Of a stretch of DNA of 30,827 bases, positions 1 to 10,602 are shown in pieces (the first letter of the stretch is position 1; each line of letters starts with the position of its first letter). The notes under the pieces are model-generated. The model was not told the origin of the DNA, made no database searches, and saw nothing but the letters and a program-made list of their open reading frames with translations. The DNA comes from Chromera velia (lineage: Eukaryota; Sar; Chromeraceae). The position numbers and the translations under genes were made by a program. The stretch spans positions 15,001 to 45,827 of the forward strand of contig JAHBMJ010000529.1 of NCBI GenBank assembly GCA_018398765.1, given 5' to 3'.

Positions 1-1000
1 GACGCCGCGTGCGAATGAGTGCGAGAAACGGTGCCTCCATGTCTCTCGCACCAATTCCACCACCACCAGCACTCGACCCAGAGAACAGGAGGACAAAGCC
101 ACACAACAGCAATGCAAGCAAAAGCAAGCACGCAATCCGATGGGGTTCGGTCGAACGTCCACTGACTGTCTCTTCCGGGTTCCGTGTCAATTGCCATGTC
201 GATGATCTGCATCCATGCACACAGACAGAAAAAGAGGAAAACAAACCATCAGCAACTGAGAATCTTTGCCATTGGAGTCGACTGACTGACACATTTTCAT
301 GGAAGAGGGCGGTCGTGCGGAGGACAAGAGCGGTATTGGGGAGAACAGATCCAGCTGGTCCGGCAGGCAGACATCTGTTTCTCTGTCCGTGTGCCTCTTT
401 GTCTGCCGGTTTGGTTGCCAGCATGCATGCTTTGTTTGAAGGAGGGAAAAGAAGTCATGCAGGCAGTCTGTGTGCTTGTCTGTCTTCCTTTCCGTCTGTC
501 TGTCTGTCTGTCTGTTTGGAAAAAAACAGGAAAAAATAATCAAATAGTCCTCCTGTTCGCCGGTCTATCTACCTTTTGTCTTGTCTGTCGGTCTGTCAGC
601 CTGCTTGCCTCTTGGTCTGACTGTCTGTCTGTCTGTCTGCTTGCCTCCTGGTCTGACTGTCTGTCTGTCTGTCCTGCTGCTTGCTTCTCGTTCCTCCCTT
701 TTGTTTCTCTGCGATGCTTTCCTTCCTTCCTGCCACCTTTCGGAGGCACAATGTGTAGGGCTGCAGCGTCGCTGGTTTCTCCCTCCCTTTCTCCCTTCTG
801 TTTATTTTGTGCTTTACAGAGCCGAGAAGAAAGAAAAGGGTGCGGAGAGGAAGTAGAGTAGGGCGGGGAAAAAGGTAAGGAGATAATCTGAGACGCAAAG
901 GAAGCTCAGAAAAAGCATGCATGCACACACGCACGCACCTCGTCAGGCAGGCGCATGTACTTGATGTTGTTCCCTCGAATACAGCACTCAGACAGTTTCC
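1..1000. repeat. Pyrimidine-rich repetitive stretch with (CTGT)n microsatellites
   Basis: The stretch contains a (CTGT)n run at about 494-516 and a 36-bp tandem unit present twice, at 601-636 and 637-673, each ending in CTGT repeats. Long open frames here on both strands consist of repeat-encoded Cys-Leu-Ser-Val or Asp-Arg-Gln-Thr peptides, which is what a tetranucleotide repeat gives in any frame. I see no splice-bounded exon and no protein domain, so I call no gene. Confidence 0.75.
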
Positions 1001-1950
1001 AGAATTTATCTCCTTCCTGAAGCAGCATTAAGAAAGGAAAAAAAGAAAACATGCCAGCACAAAGAACTAAGAGGATGAGTAAGTACGATTACGAGGGCTA
1101 GACATATCAAACAAGAAAACACCACAATGAGAAAAAACGCCAGAGCCAGGGAGTCCACAGTGTCAGGCTTCATCCCTAAGAGAAGGAATTGAAGATAGGT
1201 GGGAAGCAGAAACCAACCCGGAAGAGACGGGACGAACCAATCACAGAACCCGGGACTGCTCCGTGCCTCAGGGAGGCTCCGTTCTCGGAGAGAAAAAAAT
1301 GAAGCAGAACGACAAGCAAGGAGCAGAAGAGCTAAAGAAAGCTTTCGAGGAAAGAGTGACTCAGCCGGGCCGGTGTTCCCCACCACCCCTGGCACTGACT
1401 CTTGAGGTAAGGACGACATCTCTCATCTGGAGGTTCATGAAATTATCCGACCCCGCCAACACGCCGCTGTACGTCTCTCCGTTTTTGAGTTCAACCATCT
1501 GTCAGCTCAGCAGGCAGACAAGCGTACACATCAGAAAATTGCAGAGTGGCAGACGGTACGGTGAAAAATGCGGCAACAGCACACAGTTGATACTTTCCAC
1601 CATATCCGATCACGTCTGCCAACTGGCCGCATTTGGCTGCGACAGCACTGTTCCAGCAATTGTTGGAGACAACCCGCAAGATTTCCCACTCTTGCATAGA
1701 GAAAAAGAGGTGTCGCTGCAACGTAACGCCAGGAAGAAAAATGCATTAGAAGGCAGGCAGGGCCGAGAGCTGGACCTCTGACACGGGGAGATGAGACTGA
1801 CTGACCATGGGATGGTTGTGCGCCGTCCGTAAAAGAGTTAGTGGGAGCTGCAGGGAGGGAAGACGGTCAAAAACGAGGGGAGCTTCTGATCTGTGAAAGA
1901 CAGGAGGTGAGAGAAACCGGGGAAGAAAAACGGGTCCAAACATAACTTAC

Positions 1951-2079
1951 CACCATGATGAGAAAGAGGGAAGCTTCAGTGCCCAATCTCTAAAGGCTGT
2001 CTTCAATGCTTTGAGCGGCTTTTTGCTTCCCTTGTGCCAACCAGAAAGACACCTCCACAGAATGTTTTTCTTTCTCCTG
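1951..2079 (-). CDS. Possible internal exon of an unrecognised minus-strand gene
   Basis: On the minus strand a pyrimidine-rich tract ending in CCCGCACAG precedes this segment and GTAAGT follows it at 1950-1945, so it is bounded by good acceptor and donor sequences. A further donor-like GTAACG lies at 2110, which would make a very short 31-nt intron (2080-2110). One frame is open across the segment and ends in a Trp codon at the donor. Farther along the same strand, about 1060-1171, an open frame after TCTCTTAG encodes one strongly hydrophobic stretch that could be a membrane segment. No family is recognised, and the pieces cannot be joined with certainty. Confidence 0.25.
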
Positions 2080-2661
2080 CTGTGCGGGAAAGTAAAATCG
2101 AAGACGTTACCTTGTGCCACAGAATTCAGTTTGAAGGAGACGGGATAACGCAATAGAATCAAACGCGGCAGGAAACCTTTTCCATGTTCGACCAGTCAGC
2201 AAAAAGCATAAGTCAGCAGAGAGCATGAAACGAGCTTTTTGTAGACATGCACATGTCCGACGATGTATGCAGAGAAGCACAAGAGAGTCGAAGAGAAGTT
2301 ATTGATGGATCGAGGGCAAAAAGTCTAGCCGTCGTCATGCCGTCGTCCGACTTGATCCGGCCGGCCCATGCATGCACTGCGACACAAAAAAAGACGTACG
2401 CGATCGATGAGCGCTCGATCATGCAGGATGCGCGACCCACGCGCGCGCAAGGCGAGCGCCCTTGCGCAGTTTACCGCCTTATTTTTTTTCCCTATACACG
2501 AGATACACCCAACCAGTTGGGTGAGTGCCTCGGGGGGCCCTTTAGGGGGTCCGCAAATTTGATTGATGCGCACCATCGGGGGCTTGGGCATGTCTTGTGC
2601 AGGTGCATGGGGCGGGGGCCACGGCAACGCGCACGAAGTATTTACGAGCATGCACTTGCAA

Positions 2662-2747
2662 CTCCGTGCGAGTTACTTGAGGGGCACGCATGTGCGAAGA
2701 CTAAGGTATGTGCGATCAAGGCTCCGTGCGAGTTGCTTGAGGGGCAC
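2662..2747. repeat. 26-bp direct repeat spaced 60 bp, next to the assembly gap
   Basis: A 26-bp sequence starting CTCCGTGCGAGTT and ending GAGGGGCAC occurs at 2662-2687 and again at 2722-2747 with one A/G difference. It lies about 50 bp before the run of Ns, so the gap may hide more copies of the same unit. Confidence 0.8.
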
Positions 2748-2793
2748 ATTTTGGAATTCGGGCGACACCGGAGATATAGAATTAAGCGACCCC

Positions 2794-3033
2794 NNNNNNN
2801 NNNNNNNNNNNNNNNNNNNNNNNNNNNNNNNNNNNNNNNNNNNNNNNNNNNNNNNNNNNNNNNNNNNNNNNNNNNNNNNNNNNNNNNNNNNNNNNNNNNN
2901 NNNNNNNNNNNNNNNNNNNNNNNNNNNNNNNNNNNNNNNNNNNNNNNNNNNNNNNNNNNNNNNNNNNNNNNNNNNNNNNNNNNNNNNNNNNNNNNNNNNN
3001 NNNNNNNNNNNNNNNNNNNNNNNNNNNNNNNNN
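2794..3033. other. Assembly gap (240 N)
   Basis: 240 consecutive Ns. Open frames drawn across it have no support. A further single N sits at 23592 inside a poly-G run. Confidence 0.99.
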
Positions 3034-3459
3034 CAAAAATGAAAAAATGCGTTATGCGAGTGCGTGCGATCTCAGGGCCTCTCGGCTGATCTCATATATG
3101 CACCTGCAGCAGAGCTGAGCTGCCCCCCCGAGGCGATTCAATTGGGTGCATGCATGGCACCTCTGACATGCATGCAGGCTGACTGAAATGGCATATATAC
3201 CATCGTTCTCTGGAGGACCAGTGGAGGTTCGGAGGTCGACCTCCATGAATCTCTCTCGCAGAAGCACCAAAAGAAGATGTCGGAAGGAGCCCTGTGTGCC
3301 TGAAACTGGAGCACCTTGCACGGTATGCACACTCAGACCAAACTGATCATGCAGGTCATGCAAATGCACTTTTCCTCAGTATGATCCTGGCTGTAGCGTC
3401 CTTCCGATCCTCTGGATTGATCAGCTACTCTGTCCTTCGTTTCTAGGGTTGGAAGGGCA

Positions 3460-6097
3460 ATGGATATTGCCAACATTCTTGACCCGTCCACGCGGCTTGG
3501 GCCCCGAAAGTTCTGCAACTTTGACGGGGTGAGTTCAATTTGAAGGCGCCTAGCTGCATGCATGTATCATTGGATAAGTGCTTCTGTGGAGAGATGGGGA
3601 CTGATCTGTGGTTGTGCCTTCTAAGCCAAAGGGGTCTGTGTGACCGGATAGAGCGTCACTGCAGCGCGCTCGTTTCTTCTTCGTTGATGGCTGGTCATTC
3701 TGCTCAAGCCTCTTCACGTGCGATCGCTCTTGCAGGTCCAGAAAGACCGTGAACGCCTGTACATGATAAGAAGGGAACGCTCGGGGCCAGAAAGGGGATT
3801 GACGGCCGGGGCAGGGTGGTACAGGTGAGTTGACCTGCTTGTGACTGTGCAGGATTGACGGTTCCTCGGTATGTGTGATGGGCTGAGTGATCGAGTGCAT
3901 GCTCTGTGCTTGCTTCATTGGGTTCCCCACTTCACAAAAGACAGAGATGGAGGACGTTTCTATTCTTCCCACCTGCTTGACATTCTACACAGCTTGTCCC
4001 TGTATTTTCCATCCAGTTCTTGCTCAGTCCTCCCTGCCATACATGTGGTCTGATCCTGACCTCTCCTCGTGGCCTGTATATACATGCAGACACCCCGACG
4101 CCGTGGTCCCCTGTCCCCCGTGCCCGCCTCCCCCACCAGACGGAGGGGGTGCGGGACCGTCCAGCTCAGGGTATGGCGGCATGGGGGACCGCTCAGTCTC
4201 CATGGGTACACTTTATGATAAGCAGGGGCGATTCTCCAGGGACCCCAGAGTAGAGAGCAACCCTGCTCTGTGGGCGTCAAAGTACGTCAGTTGTCCTGCA
4301 TTGAGAAAAAAGTTGATGAGGATGAGGCCTGCAGAAAGGCGGGCGTTTCTCCTCCCGAACTTTGATTTTGGTAAGATTACCTCGGGAATCTCTCTTCTTC
4401 GCAACGCGCGAAATGAGGCGCTACTGAGGCAGGCAGACATGACGGAGTCAGAGTTGGAGGCAGTTGCCTTGGGGACTGCTGACCCCCGGACTCAGATGGC
4501 AGTTTCTGACCCTTCGCAGACTGGTGCTGGGAAGGCCAGATTGAAGAGAGGTGTCACGGGTAGTGGGTGGGACAAGGTTCGAGCGTTTGCGTCTTTCCAT
4601 GCCCATGACGGCAGGACCATCCAGGTTCCCGTCAGCCAGTACCAAATTCGAAAGCAGATGCGCAACGCGTACAACCGAGAAAAGACCCAAATGGGATTCG
4701 GAGACGATCACCGAAATTCCTCTGGGAGCCTTTCAAGATTACCCCATGGATCTGCTCATCCCCATACTTGCTCCGCAGGTGAATTGTGCAATTTAGGAAT
4801 GGGGGGGCAAGTGCCAGCAGGGGGATCGACAGACGAAGTGAACCTGAATCACCTCGAGACTGCGAGCTCGGCATGTACCATCACCACAGGGAGCTCAGAG
4901 TCGACGGCGCCCTCTGTTGTAGAAAAGAGACGTGCAGTGGCGAGGGAGATTGAGAGGACCATAAAAACCCTCCGAGACACCGTTGATGCTGCCAAAGCAA
5001 AAGCAGCAGCTGCACACACAGCAGGCCCAAAAGGGGGAGGGGACACAGACGCATTAGGAGATTGTCGGAGAGAAGTAGATCACGCATATGGTGTTAGGGG
5101 CGCATTTGACGGAACATGTAGAGGAGACTTCGAAGGAGACGGGTGCAAACTCGGGGGCATCCGTCACCCCCTTCCGTCGTCCTCTGCCGTCATCCCGTCC
5201 GTCCCCTACGGGGGCCGACCAATCCGACCCGCTTCTGCCCCACGATTTCCGTCTTCATCCATCCGAGCACCCGCTGCAACTCCCGTCCCCCCCTCAGCCC
5301 CGGATTCCATCGTCACTGAGTCCTGTCCCTCATGTGCCTCCTGCAGTGCTACCGGCTGTGTGTTGTGCCGGAGATCCCCGGGAGCACCCGGGGCATCAAC
5401 TCCGCGGCGACTTCCACAAAGGCCTAGGCCTAGGAGTGCAGGAGGACCTCGAGGTATGCCCCCCTCCCTATCGCCCCCCCCATATATGTCTAGTCACCCT
5501 GATCAGATCCCCCCCCACCTCCCAGCACCTTCATTCCTCTTCCCAGTGCCCGCCGTCCCCCCACCTGAAGCAGGGCTCCGTCAAAGGCCCCAAACTGCAC
5601 TTCCTCGGTCATCTCAACGGCTCCCCATCATGCCCCATCCATCTCCGCTCTCACACCGCCTCTCCCTTTCTCCAGGAAACCAACCATTCACGGGCACGCT
5701 GACGCCCTCCATGGAGGTTCTCCACGAGGATTTCGATGACGGGTTGGGAGGGGGAATATTGGGGTCCTCCTCTTCCTCTTCCCCGCATGGAAGGGCTCGA
5801 CAGCCGCTTGTTGGAAGTCTCCCTTCAGACCCCCATGCCTGCCCTCGTCCCAATTTCGCTTTTCCGGCCCAAGCATTTGGAGATACGACACATGGAGCAG
5901 AAAGAGAGAAGCTGAGACGACCCATGTCTGCAGGGGCAGGACTTTCAGGTGCACGTGCGGTCGGACCCCGACCGGGGACGCCGTCAGATGGCCCCCGTTC
6001 GAATCTGTCCCCCATCTGCACAGGACCCGTCCATCTCTTCTCTCACGGATTCCCGGGCAATGGCACAACAAATCTGGGTACATTCAAGCAATGTTAA
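3460..6097 (+). CDS. Three-exon gene, unrecognised Pro/Ser-rich protein with R-P-x-[S/T]-A motifs
   Basis: Exons are 3460-3528, 3736-3824 and 4090-6097. The ATG at 3460 (GGCAATGG) begins M-D-I-A-N-I-L-D-P, and a TTCTAG acceptor at 3441-3446 suggests an upstream 5'UTR exon. Intron 1 (3529-3735) is GTGAGT to TTGCAG in phase 0; intron 2 (3825-4089) is GTGAGT to CATGCAG in phase 2. The frame closes exactly at both junctions, and reading through either donor hits a stop at once. The predicted protein is about 720 residues. The N-terminal 250 or so are charged and look globular (W-A-S-K-Y-V-S-C-P-A-L-R-K-K; later H-A-H-D-G-R-T-I-Q-V). A coiled-coil-like Arg/Ala/Lys segment lies near 4920-5020. The remainder is Pro/Ser/Gly-rich and carries R-P-A-S-A, R-P-R-S-A, R-P-Q-T-A and R-P-M-S-A. 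I recognise no named family. The last exon stays open for 2 kb, though an in-frame intron in the low-complexity part cannot be excluded. Confidence 0.75.
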
Positions 6098-6817
6098 CTT
6101 AAAGGAGAGTGGGAGAAAGAAAGGCCGGGATGAGGAAGAAGGACACTTGACAAAAAGGATTTTCTAAACTTTCAGTTGGTATGATCGTGGAGATTGTCAT
6201 TCCTCCCTCTCGTCCCTACGCTTTCCTTGTCTCCCTCCCATCTACAAAAGAACGAACGGATTAACAAACTTTTCCAACTCCAGAAAAGGATGAGCCTCTT
6301 TTCTCCTTCCTTGCTGACAGAAACCGTGTCACCGAGCTCAGGAGCAGGGAAGAGGCAGGATCAAACCGGACCGGTCGTCACACAGCTAGATCGATCGATA
6401 AATCGCCGTCGTCATCTTCATTTTCAAGTTCAACAAATGAAAATAGGAATCATTACGACAAAAAGGGCGGGGTGCACGCTGTCACGTCGCTGTGATCGAT
6501 ATTAAGCAAAAGGAGGCATATAGGCAGGACTGCTGTCAAGCTCTCGATAAGATTGGCGGCTTCCCACCGGGCCACCGGCATGGGCCCTTCGTCAACTTCC
6601 CCTCAATTACACTACCAATATGTTCAACCCCTTTCCTTGATGTCACCTGCACATAAACGAAGTTAAAAGTTTTTTAGTAAATGCAATCCAGTAAAGAATG
6701 AAGATATGCTTAGATATTTTACTAGAAGAATCTAGAAAAGAATGCAATTTTCGAAATTCCAAACTTTAATATATAAAATAGTTTTTTATATGATAAACTT
6801 CATGCAAAGGACTTACG
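6098..6817. other. Intergenic, increasingly AT-rich
   Basis: This follows the TAA of the upstream gene. Short open frames lack splice signals or domains. From about 6640 to 6817 the sequence is strongly AT-rich, and this is the target DNA into which the retrotransposon inserted. Nothing else is supported. Confidence 0.6.
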
Positions 6818-6822
6818 AAACT
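6818..6822. repeat. Target-site duplication AAACT, left copy
   Basis: AAACT directly precedes the left LTR and is repeated exactly at 13957-13961 directly after the right LTR. A 5-bp duplication is usual for Ty3/Gypsy integrases. It shows that both ends of one insertion are intact and unrecombined. Confidence 0.95.
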
Positions 6823-7098
6823 TGAAACGTGATCATAGCTAGCACGAGGCTCAGATAACAGATAGAAGGTCTGTTCCTAGAAGCGTTCCCTAGAAGTTCT
6901 ACTTCAAAGTCCGGGTCTCCTGATGGTCAATCTGAATGCCGTGAACATATGCCATCCTGAAGCTATATCAATTGGAGTGGCTACAGGTGCGCACGCTTCC
7001 GCTCGGTCCCGCAAGGCAGGCTCATGCGTTCTCTCAACGCCACCGACCGGCCCACGCCAACGCTTAGAGGCGGCATGGCTATAAGCATTCACGTCACA
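6823..7098 (-). repeat. 3' LTR (left copy, 276 bp)
   Basis: It begins TGAAACGTGATC and ends GTCACA on the plus strand. It aligns base for base, without gaps, to 13681-13956, with 16 differences. On the element's strand it is the downstream LTR and would supply the polyadenylation region. The adjoining internal sequence (7099-7120) is only weakly purine-rich on the minus strand, so the polypurine tract is not obvious. Confidence 0.96.
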
Positions 7099-8272
7099 CA
7101 TGTCCATCCTCTCAAGGCGTGTGTCCACATACGATCTCAGATCTTGTACTCAATTTCAATTGCTTCATTTCTCCTTGATGCTCTTTCTTTTCTCCCTCGC
7201 ATCAGATTTGAATCACGCAAGAAGTCGGTAAGCAACGACCGATATGGGTTGTTGGACACTGCCACAAGCGTATACGTGGAGTGCCAACCATTCATCTTCA
7301 ACATCGCTGTCTCAAGCAAATGAAAACGGGATGACGGCATGTGCAAGCGATCAGTCACCATAAGAAGCTTCACGAAACTGTCACTGCATATGAGCTCATG
7401 CAGAGATCGCCCCACAGCCAGTCATACACTTTCACTCATCATCCATCCACTCACTCTGCAAACAATAAATGACGACACCATAGGCATTCAAGAGGCGGTG
7501 TCTACGCAGTGGAGTTCTCCTCCCGCAAAGTGGTTCTGGTCGGTGTGCATCAGGGAGAGAGCACCAGAAACACTTTCGCAGTCAGAAGAGATAAAAAGAT
7601 CCTGCGAATGCATTTGCCAACTCGCTTTAGAGAGAAGGTACGCACAAACACACAGAGAGAGATCAAATATGCATGAGAAGATAAGAATCAAGACAAAGAG
7701 AAAAGAATCTGCATCAAGATGCATTAAAAGGAGAATAAAGACAGATAGAAAAATATGAGAGGAAGTGTCCTCGAGTCATTTCATTCAGCGTTAGTGTGTC
7801 AGTGCGTTAATCAGTGTGTCAGTGCATCAATCAGTGTACACCTCTCCCTCCTCATGGAAGAAGTGCGTTAGCAACTTCTCAAGCTGTTGTTTTTATTTCC
7901 TTTTTCTTCTTTCTTTTTCCACTTTTCCCTTCTTTTCATTCCTTCTTGTTCCATCTTTTGTTCGCTAAGCCTTTCATTTCTTCTTCTTCTTCCCTTCATT
8001 CTCTTTTTTTCATTCATTCATGCATTCATTCATTCAATCATTCTTTCATTCACTCTTTCCTTCTTTTCTTTCTTTCCTTCTTTCTTTCTTTCCTTTCTTT
8101 CTTTCTTTCTTTCTTTCTTTTTCTAAGCAGCAAGGCGCAAGGAAGTCAAGGAAAAGGATGAGGAAGGATGGATTGACGAGAGCAAAGCAGATGACAAGAG
8201 CAACACAAAGAGAAAGAGACAAACATGAATGTTCTCATGATACCCTTGTTTCTTTCCCCATTTCCTTCTTCG
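7099..8272 (-). other. 3' untranslated region of the retrotransposon with a long purine/pyrimidine tract
   Basis: About 1.17 kb separates the pol stop (8273-8275) from the 3' LTR. No conserved domain is seen on either strand. It contains a 20-bp unit tandemly repeated at 7793-7812 and 7813-7832, and a long pyrimidine tract on the plus strand from about 7886 to 8127, ending in (TTTC)n. On the element's sense strand this reads as a (GAAA)n purine tract. The tract may be a microsatellite that expanded after insertion. Confidence 0.7.
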
Positions 8273-9800
8273 TCATTGAAGTCTACGGAGCTCCTTGAAG
8301 GCCTTGATTGCGTCCTTCGCGTTCTTGAGGTTCTCAAACAGCTCCCAAGTTGCTTCAGTCTCCGAGTATCCCTTCCAAACCATATGATACTCCAGCGTCC
8401 TCCTTTTCCCTCGCATGTCAACGATCCTATCGACCTCCCACTCTGCCTCCTCGAATCTTGGCAAGAGAACACAGGGTGGAGGGTCTTCGGGGGAGACAGG
8501 GTACGCCTTTATGTAAGAGACGTGGACAACTGGATACTTCCGGACTCCAGCGGGGAACATGAGTTCATAACTCACCTCCCCCACCTTCTTGTCAATCTCG
8601 AACGGCCCATACCAAATGTGACTTAGCTTGGCTTTCCGTTCGGAAGGAAGACGCTCACTCTCAAAACATTTTCGGTGCACTAGCGCCCAGTCTCCTGGAA
8701 CGAAAGTCGCTTCCCTTTTCTTCTGGTCGGCCTTCCTCTTTGCCTCTTCGTTCGCTTTCTCAAATCGCTCCTTCACCTCTTTAAGGAGGGCCTGACGGCG
8801 CAGATAAAAGTCTTCTGCTGCCGTCGCTGTGCGTCCTGCAACCAGTAGAGACGGGAAAGTCCTTGCCTCAAAGCCATAAAAAACTGCATGCGGTGTTGCC
8901 TTCAAACCAGAGTGCGTACTTGAGATGCACGCAAACTCAAACGATGGCAGAAGCTTGGGCCATTCGGATTGATGATCTCCACAAATTTAAAACATCGCAA
9001 CATTGTCTCTAGCGTTCGGTTATAAATCTCACTCTGCCCATCCGTCTGAGGATGCCCGGATGATGACATCATCAGGCGGGTCTCTGCCAGTTTGTGCAGT
9101 CCTCTCCAGAACTCCGCCATCCACCTTAGGTCTCGATCTGACACAATCTCCAACGGGAGACCGTGGGAGCAGACAATGTGATCATAAAAGAGGCGCGCTG
9201 CTCCTTCTGCAGTGATTGTCGTCGCACACGGAATCCAGTGCAGTCTCTTGGACAAACGATCAACGACAGTCAGAACTGAGTCCACCCACTCACCTTAAAA
9301 GTATATACGTGGGAGGGCACAGATAAAATCCATCGAGACCGAATCGTAAGGCCGAGCAGGAACAGGCAGGGGTTGCAAAAGTCCGAAGGGCTTCTGATTC
9401 GCCTGCTTGTTCCAGAGGCATGCGTCGCAGCGAGGAACATAGGCGGCGACTGAAGAGAACATATTCGGCCAGTAGAAGTCTTCAATCAGTCGCAAGTAGG
9501 TTTTTTCAATCGCCAAATGTCCCGCGCCTGGGACGTCGTGGCACTCAAAGATCAGATTTCTCTGCAATTTCTTCGTAGGGATGGCCAACCTGTTCTTGTA
9601 GTAGAGAAGTCCGTCTCTCATCTCTATATGTGACAGTCGAAAGCATAAGAAAGGCGGCGGCTCCTCTCGCTTCTGTCCCTCAGCACGCGGAGACAGAAAG
9701 AACAGGGCATCTCGAAAGAATTTGTCTTCTCGGTAACCATCTCTGACTTTCTGGAGAAACTCTTCATCTGGAAGGAGGCTGCTGCTCGTCTGCAAACAAA
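8273..9800 (-). pseudogene. Integrase with C-terminal chromodomain (decayed)
   Basis: This enzyme would insert the reverse-transcribed DNA. The N-terminal zinc region shows C-H-D-V-P-G-A-G-H then R-C-D-A-C (HHCC). The DDE core is visible as D in V-S-M-D-F-I, D in I-V-S-D-R-D-L-R-W, and E in G-H-P-Q-T-D-G-Q-S-E. After a basic linker comes a chromodomain: W-E-V-D-R-I-V-D, then Y-H-M-V-W-K-G-Y, then A-T-W-E-L, close to the C-terminus; the TGA at 8273-8275 ends the frame. Two breaks are visible: an in-frame TAA at 9295-9297 between the first and second catalytic Asp, and a frameshift near 8975-8995 after the E-containing motif. The product cannot be made intact. Confidence 0.93.
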
Positions 9801-10602
9801 TTTCACAACCTATCGCTGCGTGTGCTTTCTCTAAAGGGGGGCGCTGGGACAAAGCGTCGGCGAGTGTGTTTTTTGCACCTGGGAGGTACTTCAGTTTCAC
9901 CCCCAGCTCCTGCAAGAAAGACATCCATCTCCTCACATGTCCTCGAGCCTCTGCGTAAGATGTTGTCAAGTCGAGTGTCTTGAGGCTCTCATGATCCGTC
10001 CACACTGTCGTCGTCTCACTGACGTACGGGCGCCAGTGTTTGAGGAGAAAGATGGCAGCAAGCAACTCCTTCTCTCTGATGGGATAGTTTCTCTCCTCCT
10101 TCGTCAGCGTTCTCGATGCGAAGGCCACCGGACGGAGCCAACCAACACACGGGTCCTGCTACATCAATGCACCTCCGAGTGCATTCCTCTGCTCAGACAC
10201 GTCCCCAAAGATCTCGAATGGGCGTTCAGAATCGGGGATGTACAGGGAGGTGATGTTGATAATCGCCTCCTTCAGTGAGCAGAAGGCTGTCTTCATCTTT
10301 TCCATCTATGTGAACTTCATTCCCTTCTTTAACGCCTTCGTCAGGGGCTGCACGATCGATACAAAACCTTTCACAAACTTTCGAACCCAATTGGCTGCCC
10401 CGAGAAAGATTCGCAGCTCGTGTAGGTCTTTTGGATCCGGCCAGTCTCGGATCAGCTCGAGTTTCAGGCGTTCGGGCATGATGCCCTTCGCGTCGATGAC
10501 AAACCCCAGGAAGTGGGTGCTGTTGGTAAAGAACTCGCACTTCTTGATCTTGATGTAGAGATTGTTCGCTCTCAAGAGAATCATCCAGTACCCACTTGAC
10601 AT
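9801..10602 (-). pseudogene. RT thumb/connection and RNase H region (decayed)
   Basis: This continues pol from the RT. The RT tail is readable (K-K-C-E-F-F, then F-L-G-F-V-I-D, then L-G-A-A-N-W-V-R-K-F), followed by the Ty3/Gypsy RNase H: F-G-D-V-S-E-Q, then A-F-A-S-R-T-L-T-K-E-E-R-N-Y, E-K-E-L-L-A-A and W-T-D-H-E-S-L. The catalytic Asp and Glu positions of the family are present. In-frame TAG stops at 10306-10308 and 10159-10161 interrupt it, each one C-to-T change from CAG. The frame also shifts relative to the upstream RT near 10580-10605. Confidence 0.92.

Noticed and set aside
187..934. Several overlapping open frames in the CTGT-rich region
   Set aside because: Tetranucleotide repeats stay open in all frames; the peptides are repeat-encoded.
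4780..4797. Very short GT-AG pair inside exon 3 of the 3460 gene
   Set aside because: An 18-nt intron there is not needed: the frame is open on both sides and no stop is removed.
5088..5702. Second plus-frame open stretch of about 200 residues inside the 3460 gene
   Set aside because: Pro/Ser/His-rich frame created by GC-rich low-complexity sequence; the main frame has consistent exon junctions and the R-P-x-[S/T]-A motifs.
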